A DNA stretch of 23,834 nucleotides, taken from IMG/VR virus record IMGVR_UViG_3300010885_019576, positions 1-23,834 of that record; one strand, 5' to 3'. The notes beneath the pieces were generated by a model. That model was not told the origin of the DNA and searched no databases. It worked only from the letters and a program-made list of their open reading frames with translations. The stretch comes from a virus. This document shows, one piece after another, positions 14,557-22,378 of this stretch (positions are counted from its first letter, which is position 1; each line of letters starts with the position of its first letter). The position numbers were made by a program, and so were the translations under genes.

Positions 14557-16389
14557 ATGGCACTGAGTCCACTACAACAGGTCGCAGGCAATGCCGCTGG
14601 CGCTACGGCAGGAACTGTTGCGGGCGGCGCATTGAGCCCGGTCGCAGAGTCCGACGCAAAAGCATCCAACATCGCCTTAGCCGACGATTCGGCTTTTGCT
14701 GATGTACCCAAACTGGGCGAGAAGTCGCCAATTGAAAACCTCGAGTTGACTCGTGCAAAGTTGGACAAGCAGATCATGCAGATGCAGGAGGCCCTGACCT
14801 CGCGCACCGCGCAGACGTTTGATCCGATGATGTTGCAAGTTGCGGCTGGCTTTTTAAAGCCCACCCGTACTGGATCGTTTGGTGAATCGCTTGGTAGCGC
14901 CGCAGAGAACGCGGTCGCACAGCAGGCGCGCAATTTCGACCTAAACCGCGCTCAACTCAAGTCGACCATGGAGTTGTCCGAGGCAATGCGCACCCAAATG
15001 GCCCAGCGCTTGATGGGTCAGTTGTACATGACCACCAAAGACGAGAACGGCAAGGAAACGCAAACCCTCAACCCCGACGTGGCGAAGAAGTTGTCCGAAG
15101 TCACCGGGGATCCAAAGTACGTCCAAGCAATCATCACGAATCAGCGCCAGCAGGCATTAAAACAAGTTGGCATGAATATGTTCAAGCCCGTCGAGACGAC
15201 CGACGACGAAGGCAAGACAACGACCAAGTACGAGTTCAACCCGAACGCGGTCTACGACATCATGAAATTGTCCGACAATCCTCTTGAGGACATGGGCAAG
15301 TACGCCGAGATGGTGCCCAAGTTGCGCAAGGCTGGCCTATTGAAAGGTCTCCAGCAAGAGTCTGGCACGCCCTTCGACGCGCTGGTCTTGATGAACGCAG
15401 GCCCCGCCATCACCGAGCGCGCCAAGTATTTGGCAAAGCAGTACGCAAACGGGCAGATGGATCCAGACGAGGCCGAAAAGCAGGCCGACAGGTTGCTCAC
15501 TTCCGCCACCGCGCACATGGATAGAGAGGCTGGATTGGCCTTTAGAGAGACCGTTGCGACTCTCACTCAACAACTTGGCGTGGCGGAACATGATCGCAAA
15601 GTCCAAGCAGACGCAGACCGCGTTGCAGACCGCGAGAAAGAGCGTACTCGTCAGGCCGAGATGGACGAATTTAGAAAACGCACAGAAGAAGACCGTCGCA
15701 CTGATCGCTTGCAAGCCGCCGCAGATAAAAAAGAGCGAGACGCCCAGCGTGATCAAGACCGTAGAGATGCGAATGCAGGAAAACTTACCGACGAGCAAAA
15801 GTTGGTTTTCCGCAATCAAGTTCAACCCATCATCAAGAAAGGCGAGTCTGCTATTGAGGCATTGTCCGAGTTGGACGCGTTGAAGAGTTGGGTTCAAAAA
15901 GCCCCAAGCGGAATTATTGGCGGAACAACAGCCAGAACCGTTGGAATGCTTACTGGATCCGAGGCCAAGACGGCGCTAGATAACATTGAGTCAATTACCA
16001 AGCGATTGATGACGACAGTTCCTCGTTTGCCGGGCGCTCAATCTAACTTTGATGCAAAAAATATTGAAAAAGGGCTCGGCGATATAGCAGACAGTAGCAA
16101 GACGTTAGAGCAACGCATGAAAGCGATTGCTACTCTTGAGGAAAGTTATAACAACATCAAAAATCGCGCAATGCGCGCTGAAGATCATTGGAATACAAAC
16201 AAGACGGCCCTGCCCCTTGCTGAGTTTGAGCGCCGCCCTGCGCCTGCTGACAATCACCCGGCTCCCGGAGAGACTGCGGCAGAAACTCAAAATATTTTAT
16301 TCACGGCTAAAACTCACAACATCTCGCCAGACGAAGTTAGACGGCAACTCGCGGCGGCTAGAAGGCCATCAGGACAAGGCAGACCATAA
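14557..16389 (+). CDS. Helical internal virion-like protein with charged single helix
   Basis: 610 aa, almost wholly helical. The N-terminal ~30 residues are Ala/Gly-rich, residues ~45-300 form helical segments, and residues ~342-405 are an extremely charged helix (DRVADREKERTRQAEMDEFR) likely to be a long single alpha helix or coiled coil. A folded-looking C-terminal domain (~410-560) ends with SNFDAKNIEKGLGDIADSS and a further helix pair. Size, composition and place between two other ejection-type proteins suggest an internal virion protein. No enzymatic motif such as transglycosylase is visible. TAATG overlap with the next gene. Confidence 0.65.
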   Translation: MALSPLQQVAGNAAGATAGTVAGGALSPVAESDAKASNIALADDSAFADVPKLGEKSPIENLELTRAKLDKQIMQMQEALTSRTAQTFDPMMLQVAAGFLKPTRTGSFGESLGSAAENAVAQQARNFDLNRAQLKSTMELSEAMRTQMAQRLMGQLYMTTKDENGKETQTLNPDVAKKLSEVTGDPKYVQAIITNQRQQALKQVGMNMFKPVETTDDEGKTTTKYEFNPNAVYDIMKLSDNPLEDMGKYAEMVPKLRKAGLLKGLQQESGTPFDALVLMNAGPAITERAKYLAKQYANGQMDPDEAEKQADRLLTSATAHMDREAGLAFRETVATLTQQLGVAEHDRKVQADADRVADREKERTRQAEMDEFRKRTEEDRRTDRLQAAADKKERDAQRDQDRRDANAGKLTDEQKLVFRNQVQPIIKKGESAIEALSELDALKSWVQKAPSGIIGGTTARTVGMLTGSEAKTALDNIESITKRLMTTVPRLPGAQSNFDAKNIEKGLGDIADSSKTLEQRMKAIATLEESYNNIKNRAMRAEDHWNTNKTALPLAEFERRPAPADNHPAPGETAAETQNILFTAKTHNISPDEVRRQLAAARRPSGQGRP

Positions 16390-18353
16390 TGGCAAAAGAT
16401 CTATTTGCAGATGCTGGCATTACTCCACCGAACAGACAGCGTTCTGATAGCGCCGCTGAGAACAATTCTCCGCCTCCTGAAGGGCCTCGCGACTTATTTG
16501 CTGAGGCTGGCATTACGCCTACGCGCCCGCCCGAGCCTCCGCCTCCGCCTCCCAAGCGCGAGTCGCCTGCGGTCAAGTTTGTCAACGAATTACCGAAGGA
16601 GTTGTTCCAGAAATCTCACCCGGCGGCGCAGTTGGTTATTGGCGCGGCTAAGCCGTTCGCTGGCTTGGCCCAGTACGCAGACATCAACGAGCCCGCCAAC
16701 TTCCTCAACAGAATGTCCGAGCGCTTTGACGAGGGTACGGGCGGAGGAGCGGCGCTGGATATTGCGGGTCAGATTCTTAGCCCGACGCCTACGAAGATCG
16801 CCAAGGGCGTGGAGTACGCGGGCAAGGGTCTTCAGTATTTTCCGCAGGTAGCGCAGTTTGGAACAAAACTCGCAAACACTGGCGTGAAGTTGGGGCAAGA
16901 CCTCACTAACGCCGCGTCCGCCGTCGGCAAGTACATCCCTACGAGCGTTGCTGATCTGAGCACCAAAGCGGGCAATTTGATTGAAAAATCGCCAATTGCA
17001 ACCGGGGCTTTGCAAGGCATTAAGGCGGCGGCTACAAACCCGTTATCGCTCGAGCCAGACGAGACTTACGGCGACTTCTTCAGCAAGAAGATGGAGCAAC
17101 TGGGCGAGGGCGCATTGGGCGGTGGCGCTCTTGGAAAACTTGCGCAGGTCGGGTTCAACCCATACGTTTCTAAGCAAGTTCAAGATCTCAAAGACATTGG
17201 CATGAAGTATTTCACGCCGGGTCAATTGATGAGCCAAGTCCCCATCATTGGCAAATTGATTCAGAATACCGAAGCGAAACTTACAAGTTTTCCTTTTGCT
17301 GGAAGTTTTATTGAAAGTAGCCTAAAGGCGTCGCACGCTGACTTCAATCGCGCTCTGGGCAACGAGGTTCTCAAGCCTATGGGTGAGGCTTTGCCTAAAG
17401 GCATCAAGGCCGGGGAGGACATGATCAAGTACCTCAATGACCGCGTCTCGGAGGCTTACGACACAATTACCCCAAAATTGCAATTGAGCAATATGCGGTA
17501 TAGAGATCCAAACTCTTCGACCGGGTTCACCACAACGGTAAAGGCGCTCAACGACAAACTTGCAGACGTGACAACGGCTCTGCCATCCTCTAAAGGCTAC
17601 GACCTTTCCGGAATGGTTAGGGACGAGTTCAACAAATACATCCTAGATCCTCTGACAAAGTTAAGCGCTGGCAAGGTGATGACTGGGGAAGAGTTCCGGG
17701 CGGCTGAGAAGAACCTCGGTCGCGTGGCGTCTGTCTACATGAGAAATGGTCAGTTTTATGACGTTGGCAAGGCTTTGCGCGAATTGCAAGGAGAACTCCG
17801 TTTTGAACTGTCCCTTCAAAATCCAAAAGTTGCGGACGAGTTGCGTGGCATTCATGACGCATTTATCCGTCATTTGCCTGTTGAGCGTGCCGCTGGGGCG
17901 CTTGGTGCGGCAGAGCGCATTTTTAACCCTAAGCAATTTGAGTCTGCCGTCAAAGCAGAGACCAAAGGCAAAGGCAAATTTGCAAGCGGTCAAAGCACGT
18001 TCTATCCCGAGTCCCAAGCGGCTATGAACGTACTGGGTAATACCATACCTGACAGCGGCACCGCTGGGCGCATTGGTGTTGGGTCGGCTACCGCTGGCAT
18101 TAGTAACGCGATGGAAGGGCTTCCGGGCGTGCTTAGGGCGTTTGCGTTCCCTGCGGCGGCGGCTGGTGTTGTGTACAACAGGCCGACAATGGGTGCCTTA
18201 ACTGCGTTGGCAACAGAACGCCCAGAGTGGATGAGAAATAAATCCCAAATAATTGAAAAACTTATGTCCAATATTGGCGGATTAAATGCCTCAAGAGAAA
18301 AACCAAGGCCAGTGCAAGAGCAGGCCCCGGTAGACCTCCTACAATCTCCGTGA
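16389..18353 (+). CDS. Internal virion-like protein with repeated N-terminal motif
   Basis: 654 aa. The short motif DLFADAGITP (residues 4-13) recurs as DLFAEAGITP (~36-45), followed by a proline run near 47-55. Residues ~75-270 are Ala/Gly-rich and partly hydrophobic (AAQLVIGAAKPFAGLAQYAD; LGEGALGGGALGKLAQVG), as in membrane-active ejection proteins. The rest is mainly helical with no catalytic motif I can identify. It ends close to the terminator, so it is the last gene of the late operon. Other readings, such as a tail-tip component, are possible. Confidence 0.65.
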   Translation: MAKDLFADAGITPPNRQRSDSAAENNSPPPEGPRDLFAEAGITPTRPPEPPPPPPKRESPAVKFVNELPKELFQKSHPAAQLVIGAAKPFAGLAQYADINEPANFLNRMSERFDEGTGGGAALDIAGQILSPTPTKIAKGVEYAGKGLQYFPQVAQFGTKLANTGVKLGQDLTNAASAVGKYIPTSVADLSTKAGNLIEKSPIATGALQGIKAAATNPLSLEPDETYGDFFSKKMEQLGEGALGGGALGKLAQVGFNPYVSKQVQDLKDIGMKYFTPGQLMSQVPIIGKLIQNTEAKLTSFPFAGSFIESSLKASHADFNRALGNEVLKPMGEALPKGIKAGEDMIKYLNDRVSEAYDTITPKLQLSNMRYRDPNSSTGFTTTVKALNDKLADVTTALPSSKGYDLSGMVRDEFNKYILDPLTKLSAGKVMTGEEFRAAEKNLGRVASVYMRNGQFYDVGKALRELQGELRFELSLQNPKVADELRGIHDAFIRHLPVERAAGALGAAERIFNPKQFESAVKAETKGKGKFASGQSTFYPESQAAMNVLGNTIPDSGTAGRIGVGSATAGISNAMEGLPGVLRAFAFPAAAAGVVYNRPTMGALTALATERPEWMRNKSQIIEKLMSNIGGLNASREKPRPVQEQAPVDLLQSP

Positions 18354-18380
18354 TGAGGATGCAGTTGCCACTCTCCTCTT

Positions 18381-18407
18381 AGCCCCCCTTAGTCGGGGGC
18401 TTTTTTT
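18381..18407 (+). terminator. Rho-independent terminator of the late operon
   Basis: A perfect 7-bp stem, AGCCCCC at 18381-18387 and GGGGGCT at 18395-18401, with a 7-base loop, is followed by an unbroken T tract to 18407. The GC-rich stem and T run are textbook for plus-strand termination, 28 bases after the last late gene. On the minus strand no T run follows the hairpin. The T tract also overlaps the stop codon of the convergent gene. Confidence 0.93.
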
Positions 18408-18591
18408 ATGCGTTCCCAGCCGTGCAGTGCAACAAAATCTGGGCGCGCATACTGGCCTGTTCGGCCTCATGAACACCGTCCTCAAACCCCTGCTCGTAAG
18501 CCTCGAGACAGGCGTGCGCAAGCAAAGCCTCAGGATCGCGCCTGCCGCTTTCGTACTCTGAATTCAAGTGTCTGATGAAATCAATGTTCAT
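18406..18591 (-). CDS. 61-aa hypothetical protein, end of early leftward operon
   Basis: Starts MNIDFIRHLNSEYESGRRDP and contains ACLEAYEQGFEDGVHEAEQA, an acidic helical stretch seen in many small phage proteins. The start is 9 bases after the upstream gene's stop but has no strong ribosome site, so reinitiation is likely. The TAA stop lies inside the T tract of the convergent terminator. Soluble, with no motif of known function. Confidence 0.6.
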   Translation of the reverse strand: MNIDFIRHLNSEYESGRRDPEALLAHACLEAYEQGFEDGVHEAEQASMRAQILLHCTAGNA

Positions 18592-18600
18592 GAGGTGCCC

Positions 18601-18822
18601 CTACTTCGGTCGTTGATTCTCTAACGCCTCGCCCACTGCGCGGTTCATGTCCTTGACAATTGCCACGCAACGGGCGTGCTCCTTACGAGCGTAATCCACC
18701 GCTACAAACGCCTCAACCTTGCGGGCCAATTGAATGATGTCCACTTCGTCCGCATAGATCGCATCGGGGAGTTTTTCGTCGCAGTAAAAATAGATCTGCT
18801 TGATCGTTTCTTCGCTGAGCAT
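18601..18822 (-). CDS. 73-aa hypothetical protein
   Basis: Starts MLSEETIKQIYFYCDEKLPD, with a GAAAGG ribosome site about 5 bases before the ATG. It is helical and soluble. The C-terminal part ARKEHARCVAIVKDMNRAVGEAL resembles a helix common at the ends of small phage early proteins, also echoed in the gene at 23623. No function is known. It lies 9 bases after the nuclease gene in the same direction, so it is likely co-transcribed. Confidence 0.65.
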   Translation of the reverse strand: MLSEETIKQIYFYCDEKLPDAIYADEVDIIQLARKVEAFVAVDYARKEHARCVAIVKDMNRAVGEALENQRPK

Positions 18823-18831
18823 AGTTGCCTT

Positions 18832-19599
18832 TCAAAACTTGTTTTTCAATTTCCAATACGCCAGAAGATTGCAGAACATCTCCCAACCACGGTTGAGGTC
18901 TTCCGTCGTCCACTCTTTTATCGTAACCAGCCCGGGCACGCTACGGCTCACAAAGACGTTCGCACAACGCGCCAGCGGCACCCCTAAGCCAACGCGGTAC
19001 GCGGCGAGTTGCATCAGGTGTTCGTCGTACGCGTCGACCTTTGCCGGGTCGGAAAACTCCTTCGTTTTGATGTCAAGCACGATCCCCTTGGGGGTGTACA
19101 TATCGCACTTACCGCCAAAGCGCAGGTCGATGTGAGCGAAGGCCCGCTCAGAGATCCACTCGTGCGGCCCAAAATGGGCGTCTATGGCGTTTTTGGTGGC
19201 CTCGACATGGGCTAGGTGGTTCCCGGTCGGTCGGCCCTCGTACGCGCCCTGTATCGACGCGTGGATGTCCGTCCCGGCATCTGCCGCCGCCCGGCCCTGC
19301 TCCTTGCTGTCTTCCATGATCCGGGCGATGTAGTCGTCTTCGGGCTCGTTCTCCTTGCGGGGAAGAGTCAAAGCCGCCAACAGCACCTGCCGCTGGAGCC
19401 ACTGGATGAGCGCAGGCTTAGCCGCCACGCCCAGCACGGTGGTCACCGACGGGACTAGGTTCATGGTGCGCGCATCACGCAAGGTGGTATTACGCGGAGA
19501 CCCGTCTTTCTTCGACGGGACGGTGTACTGGGGCACACCATCGGAGGTGTACCAGTGATTGGATTCGCTTGCGCGAACCGCTGGTGTGGTCAAAGTCAT
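18832..19599 (-). CDS. PD-(D/E)XK nuclease, phage RecB/Cas4-like exonuclease
   Basis: 255 aa. The nuclease core is visible: GTDIHASI (H113), GGKCDMYTP (D166), VLDIKTK (D176, K178) and QLAAYRVG (Q197, Y201), the order of the RecB-like D...DxK...QxxxY motifs. The N-terminal part (LVPSVTTVLGVAAKPALIQWL) is also typical of these phage enzymes. It would degrade DNA in a metal-dependent way, probably for recombination or processing of replication intermediates with the SSB-like protein upstream. A GGAGG ribosome site precedes the start, which overlaps the previous gene as ATGA. No Cas4-type FeS cysteine cluster is evident. Confidence 0.85.
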   Translation of the reverse strand: MTLTTPAVRASESNHWYTSDGVPQYTVPSKKDGSPRNTTLRDARTMNLVPSVTTVLGVAAKPALIQWLQRQVLLAALTLPRKENEPEDDYIARIMEDSKEQGRAAADAGTDIHASIQGAYEGRPTGNHLAHVEATKNAIDAHFGPHEWISERAFAHIDLRFGGKCDMYTPKGIVLDIKTKEFSDPAKVDAYDEHLMQLAAYRVGLGVPLARCANVFVSRSVPGLVTIKEWTTEDLNRGWEMFCNLLAYWKLKNKF

Positions 19600-19820
19600 T
19601 GAGCCTCCCCGAGTTCGAGTTGGGTCTGCCCAGTTTCTTTGTAGCCCTCAACCGTCACGCCCTTGCCGATTGCCTCAATCAGTTCGTCCTGCTTAGGTAC
19701 GCGAACGGTGAACTGCGTATGAGCAACGTGGCTGATAGCCTGATGCGGGTTCTGCGCTCGAACGAGACGGACGACGCCGTCATTCGATCCAATGATGTAA
19801 ATGCGAGTTGTTGTTGCCAT
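19596..19820 (-). CDS. 74-aa hypothetical protein upstream of the nuclease
   Basis: Starts MATTTRIYIIGSNDGVVRLVRAQNP with AAGGA four bases before the ATG. The pattern of strand (RIYIIG), strand (VVRLVRA), helix (NPHQAISHV) and strand (FTVRVP) suggests a small alpha/beta protein that turns and ends in an acidic tail. From memory, similar proteins sit next to nuclease or SSB genes in other phages, without a defined role. It could be a nuclease partner; that is inference from the ATGA coupling. Confidence 0.65.
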   Translation of the reverse strand: MATTTRIYIIGSNDGVVRLVRAQNPHQAISHVAHTQFTVRVPKQDELIEAIGKGVTVEGYKETGQTQLELGEAQ

Positions 19821-19828
19821 GATTTTCC

Positions 19829-20107
19829 TTAATACCTAAATTTGGGCGCGCACGTAACATCGGCGACGATGTCCGTGGTGAACCCGTTGATGCGACGCTT
19901 TGCAATGACCATCACGGCCCGAGTGTTGTTCGCCTCACACTCGTTGATAGCCATGATGACCTCGTTGCGGCTTAGGGGTTGAACCTCCTTGTCGATCACC
20001 ATTGCTTGGTTTGGGTATCGATCAGTGGGGTTGTACTCAACCACTTGTGGCTTGGGGCTAGAACAGCCGACAAGCACCAATAGTAAAAATGCAGTTAGCC
20101 ATTTCAT
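19829..20107 (-). CDS. Phage-encoded lipoprotein
   Basis: 92 aa. The N-terminus MKWLTAFLLLVLVGCSS is a lipoprotein signal with lipobox LVGC, so Cys15 should be lipidated and Ser16 would allow export to the outer membrane. The mature ~78 residues are soluble, with Cys residues in NECEAN and VTCAPKF that could pair in the periplasm. AAGGAG precedes the ATG by 5 bases. It is unusual among replication genes. Options are superinfection exclusion or receptor masking; it is far from the lysis cassette and lacks a Pro-rich linker, so an outer-membrane spanin is less likely. Confidence 0.8.
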   Translation of the reverse strand: MKWLTAFLLLVLVGCSSPKPQVVEYNPTDRYPNQAMVIDKEVQPLSRNEVIMAINECEANNTRAVMVIAKRRINGFTTDIVADVTCAPKFRY

Positions 20108-20116
20108 CTCTTCTCC

Positions 20117-20761
20117 TTAGAACGGGATGTCGTCGTCCATGTCGTCAAAGCCGCTGGACGCCTTGTGATCTCTCACAAAGGTCGAGTTGCCCTTACGCGC
20201 TTGCCACTCTGGGGATTGCTCAATTTTTTTCTTCAGGCCGTCGGAGAACGTCTCGTACATTTCCATGTCGGGCTCGTCAATCCAGAACACGCCAGTCTTG
20301 TTGAACCCGGTAGGAAGGTTGTCCTTCAGCGCCTTGGGCACCGGGTTGATATTGACGATATTCGTGTACTCTTTCCCATTGCCGCCAACGGAAGAGGCCA
20401 CGGTGATCATCGCCCAGACGCCCAGCACGTTCTTGAGTTCAAAACCGTTCAGTTCCGCCTCGGTGAAATCACGACCACGCCACGACTTGAGGTCAATGCG
20501 CAGTGTTGCTTTCTCCGCGAGGGAGTTGGTAAAGTTCTTCGAGATCGACATCGGCTCACCCTTTGCGGTGAGGATCGGTTTCCCGTCGTCGCCTTCGCCA
20601 TGAACCTCAAACTGGAGCATCACCTTAGGCAGGAATTTTTCCTTGCCGAGGTACTCCGTCCGCTGAGTTCCACAGTCGATCACTCGGTAGCACCGTGCGA
20701 GGTGCATTCCGTTTGGCACGGGCACAAAGTCCCCGCCGCCTGCTCTTGCCATAAGTCCCAT
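20117..20761 (-). CDS. Probable single-stranded DNA-binding protein
   Basis: 214 aa. The acidic C-terminus ends DDMDDDIPF, the classic SSB tip that recruits partner proteins. The N-terminal part (GMHLARCYRVIDCGTQRTEY...KVMLQFEVHGE) and KSWRGRDFTEAELNGFELKNVLG fit a phage family, known to me from memory, with an OB-like beta barrel. It probably coats single-stranded DNA during replication or recombination, with the nuclease in the same operon. AGGAG lies 8 bases before the chosen ATG at 20761; a second ATG at 20752 is possible. The start is 1 base after the upstream stop. Confidence 0.72.
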   Translation of the reverse strand: MGLMARAGGGDFVPVPNGMHLARCYRVIDCGTQRTEYLGKEKFLPKVMLQFEVHGEGDDGKPILTAKGEPMSISKNFTNSLAEKATLRIDLKSWRGRDFTEAELNGFELKNVLGVWAMITVASSVGGNGKEYTNIVNINPVPKALKDNLPTGFNKTGVFWIDEPDMEMYETFSDGLKKKIEQSPEWQARKGNSTFVRDHKASSGFDDMDDDIPF

Positions 20762-20762
20762 T

Positions 20763-20945
20763 TCATTCGCTCCTAGACAAATTTGCTGTTTCCAGCGTTA
20801 AGTTCGAACGCCTCGGCATCCCGCACTCGTAGCGGATAGTTGCCCAGTCGTCCTCGGTAGCAACGCCCGCCTCAGCGCGGTCAAGCGCCTCCTCGAGCAT
20901 TTGCATTCTTTCAAGCATCGCTTGGTGCATCAGACTTTCATGCAT
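20763..20945 (-). CDS. 60-aa hypothetical protein, first gene of the leftward early operon
   Basis: I chose the ATG at 20945 (MHESLMHQAMLERMQMLEEA) because AAAGGA lies 5 bases upstream; a longer frame to 21002 has no such site and would run through the control region. The protein is a helical, acidic, Met-rich segment, then a WATIRYECG turn. Function unknown. As the first gene after the divergent control region it is probably expressed early. Confidence 0.6.
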   Translation of the reverse strand: MHESLMHQAMLERMQMLEEALDRAEAGVATEDDWATIRYECGMPRRSNLTLETANLSRSE

Positions 20946-21087
20946 TTCGTTCCTTTGTGTATCATAGTTCGCTTTCAGGTTAAACACGCCCAACTTTAGC
21001 AATTTTAATTTGGAAATACAAATTTTTTTGCGTGCTGGTTTTTTTAGTGTAACATAGACCTAAACAACACGAAAGGAGTTAACTCAG
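20946..21087. promoter_or_regulatory. Divergent early control region
   Basis: 142 bases between two divergent genes, very AT-rich around 20995-21060. A plus-strand promoter candidate is TTGCGT (21028-21033) and TAACAT (21050-21055), 16 bases apart, followed by AAGGAG (21073-21078) before the regulator gene. A weak leftward candidate is TTGTAT (21021-21016) and TAAAGT (20998-20993), 17 apart. Two near-identical 11-base sequences, GTGTATCATAG (20957-20967) and GTGTAACATAG (21047-21057), lie one at each side, with TAAACA downstream of both; they are possible operators. Confidence 0.55.
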
Positions 21088-21297
21088 ATGACACTTGAAA
21101 AATACTTTGAGACCAAGCCGCGAGGTAGTAAAACTGCTATGGCGCGAGCGCTTGGAATCAGTAAGACTTGGCTCTCGCTGGTCGTGAGCGGTCGGCGTCC
21201 TGCAAGCCCGGAATTGTGCGTAGCCATTGAGCGCTACACCAAGGGAGCCGTGAGCAGAAGGAATCTTCGTCCAGACGTATTCGGAGCGATTCGATGA
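21088..21297 (+). CDS. YdaS-like Cro-type regulator
   Basis: 69 aa with a helix-turn-helix: SKTAMARALGISKTWLSLVV at residues ~14-33, followed by SGRRPASPELCVAIERYTKGAVSR and the family end LRPDVF. This is the YdaS/Cro-like pattern found beside ydaT/ydaU in lambdoid prophages such as Rac. No ydaT is present here. It probably binds the 20946-21087 region and controls the divergent early operons. A strong AAGGAG ribosome site precedes the ATG. The stop overlaps the next start as ATGA. Confidence 0.85.
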   Translation: MTLEKYFETKPRGSKTAMARALGISKTWLSLVVSGRRPASPELCVAIERYTKGAVSRRNLRPDVFGAIR

Positions 21298-21953
21298 TAT
21301 GGTACAAATTCCACATCGGTGACTACCTCACCCACACCGTCCACCTCAGCGACGCAGAAGACCTTGCGTATAGGCGCTTGCTCGACCTGTACTACATGAG
21401 CGAGAAGCCCATCTGCCTTGATACCCAATCGGTTTCCAGAAAGATACGGCTTGACCTCGACATAACCGAATCGGTTTTAAATGAATTCTTCGTAAAAGAA
21501 GAGGACGGATTCCACAACTACCGATGCGAGGCCGAGATCTCCAAGTACACCGCGCAGGTAGCCACAAACCGCGAATTAGGCAAGCGCGGAGGCCGTCCTA
21601 AGACACGCAAAGACGTTGATTTTCCTTCCGAGAAAACCGAATCGGAACCGAACACAAACCCTAAGAAGATACAGATACAGAAAGAGATAAATACATTGTC
21701 GAAAAAATTCGACGAGTTCTGGTTGGCATGGCCTTCGTCCAAACGCAAGGTCGCCAAGGTCACCTGCCAGACCAAATGGCAAAAACAAAAACTCGACGAG
21801 GTGGCAGACAGGATCATTGCCCACGTCAACGCCCTCAAGGTCACTGAGCAATGGACGACCGGGTTTGAGCCAGCACCCCTGACCTACATCAACCAGCGCC
21901 GTTGGGAAGACGAGACCCCGGCAGAGCCTCTATTCGGGCGCAGGATCACATGA
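21294..21953 (+). CDS. YdaU-like replication protein (DUF1376 type)
   Basis: 219 aa. Residues 1-~85 (WYKFHIGDYLTHTVHLSDAEDLAYRRLLDLYY) are the DUF1376/YdaU N-terminal domain, a winged-helix-like fold of phage replication proteins. A basic linker follows (GKRGGRPKTRK), then a Ser/Asn/Lys-rich stretch. Residues ~140-212 (FDEFWLAWPSSKRKVAK...APLTYINQRRWEDE) form the C-terminal domain common in replication initiators. It likely recognises the origin or loads helicase, with the helicase gene two genes downstream. Overlaps on both sides are ATGA. Confidence 0.85.
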   Translation: MIWYKFHIGDYLTHTVHLSDAEDLAYRRLLDLYYMSEKPICLDTQSVSRKIRLDLDITESVLNEFFVKEEDGFHNYRCEAEISKYTAQVATNRELGKRGGRPKTRKDVDFPSEKTESEPNTNPKKIQIQKEINTLSKKFDEFWLAWPSSKRKVAKVTCQTKWQKQKLDEVADRIIAHVNALKVTEQWTTGFEPAPLTYINQRRWEDETPAEPLFGRRIT

Positions 21954-22378
21954 GCAACTTTGAGCAACTACTTTCCCGCCTCGACAAGGTGAAGGGCCGC
22001 AACGGGTCGTATACGGCCTGCTGTCCCGCCCACAGCGACGGGTCTCCCTCGTTGGCTGTACGCCTTGCCGACGACGGGCGCGTGCTGTTGCACTGCTTTG
22101 CCGGGTGCGACATTGACGAGGTGCTCGGGGCTATCGGCATGGAGATGTCCGACCTGTTCCCTGAGACCGACCGATACGACCACAGCAAGCCAAGCAAGCC
22201 CGTCAAGCCAGCGTTCTACGCGACCGACCTTCTGCGCATCATTGCGTTCGAGGCCATTGTCGTGTCGATAGCGGCCTATGACATGAGCCGGGGCAAACAG
22301 TTGGGTGAACAAGACATGGAGCGAATGAAAGTGGCATTTGAGCGAATACAGGAGGCAACACAGTATGCAGGCGTCTAG
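21950..22378 (+). CDS. CHC2-type zinc-finger primase fragment
   Basis: 142 aa from the ATG at 21950, which overlaps the YdaU stop; an earlier start would run through that gene. The zinc site CPAH (C25, H28) and HCFAGC (C49, C53) with SPSLAV between matches the primase zinc-binding domain that reads priming sites. No TOPRIM motif (E...DxD) or other catalytic core follows; residues ~85-142 are helical (LLRIIAFEAIVVSIAAYD). It may be a priming-site recogniser that cooperates with the host DnaG, or a helicase partner. Similar short forms occur, from memory, in other phages, so truncation need not mean decay. Confidence 0.78.
   Translation: MSNFEQLLSRLDKVKGRNGSYTACCPAHSDGSPSLAVRLADDGRVLLHCFAGCDIDEVLGAIGMEMSDLFPETDRYDHSKPSKPVKPAFYATDLLRIIAFEAIVVSIAAYDMSRGKQLGEQDMERMKVAFERIQEATQYAGV

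Noticed and set aside
13616-14572. 318-codon minus-strand frame
   Set aside because: Antisense to the internal virion-like gene; biased composition and no motif or operon context.
20961-20966. TATGAT on the minus strand as a leftward -10 box
   Set aside because: A start 7 bases downstream would fall inside the ribosome site of the 60-aa gene, and there is no -35 at proper spacing.
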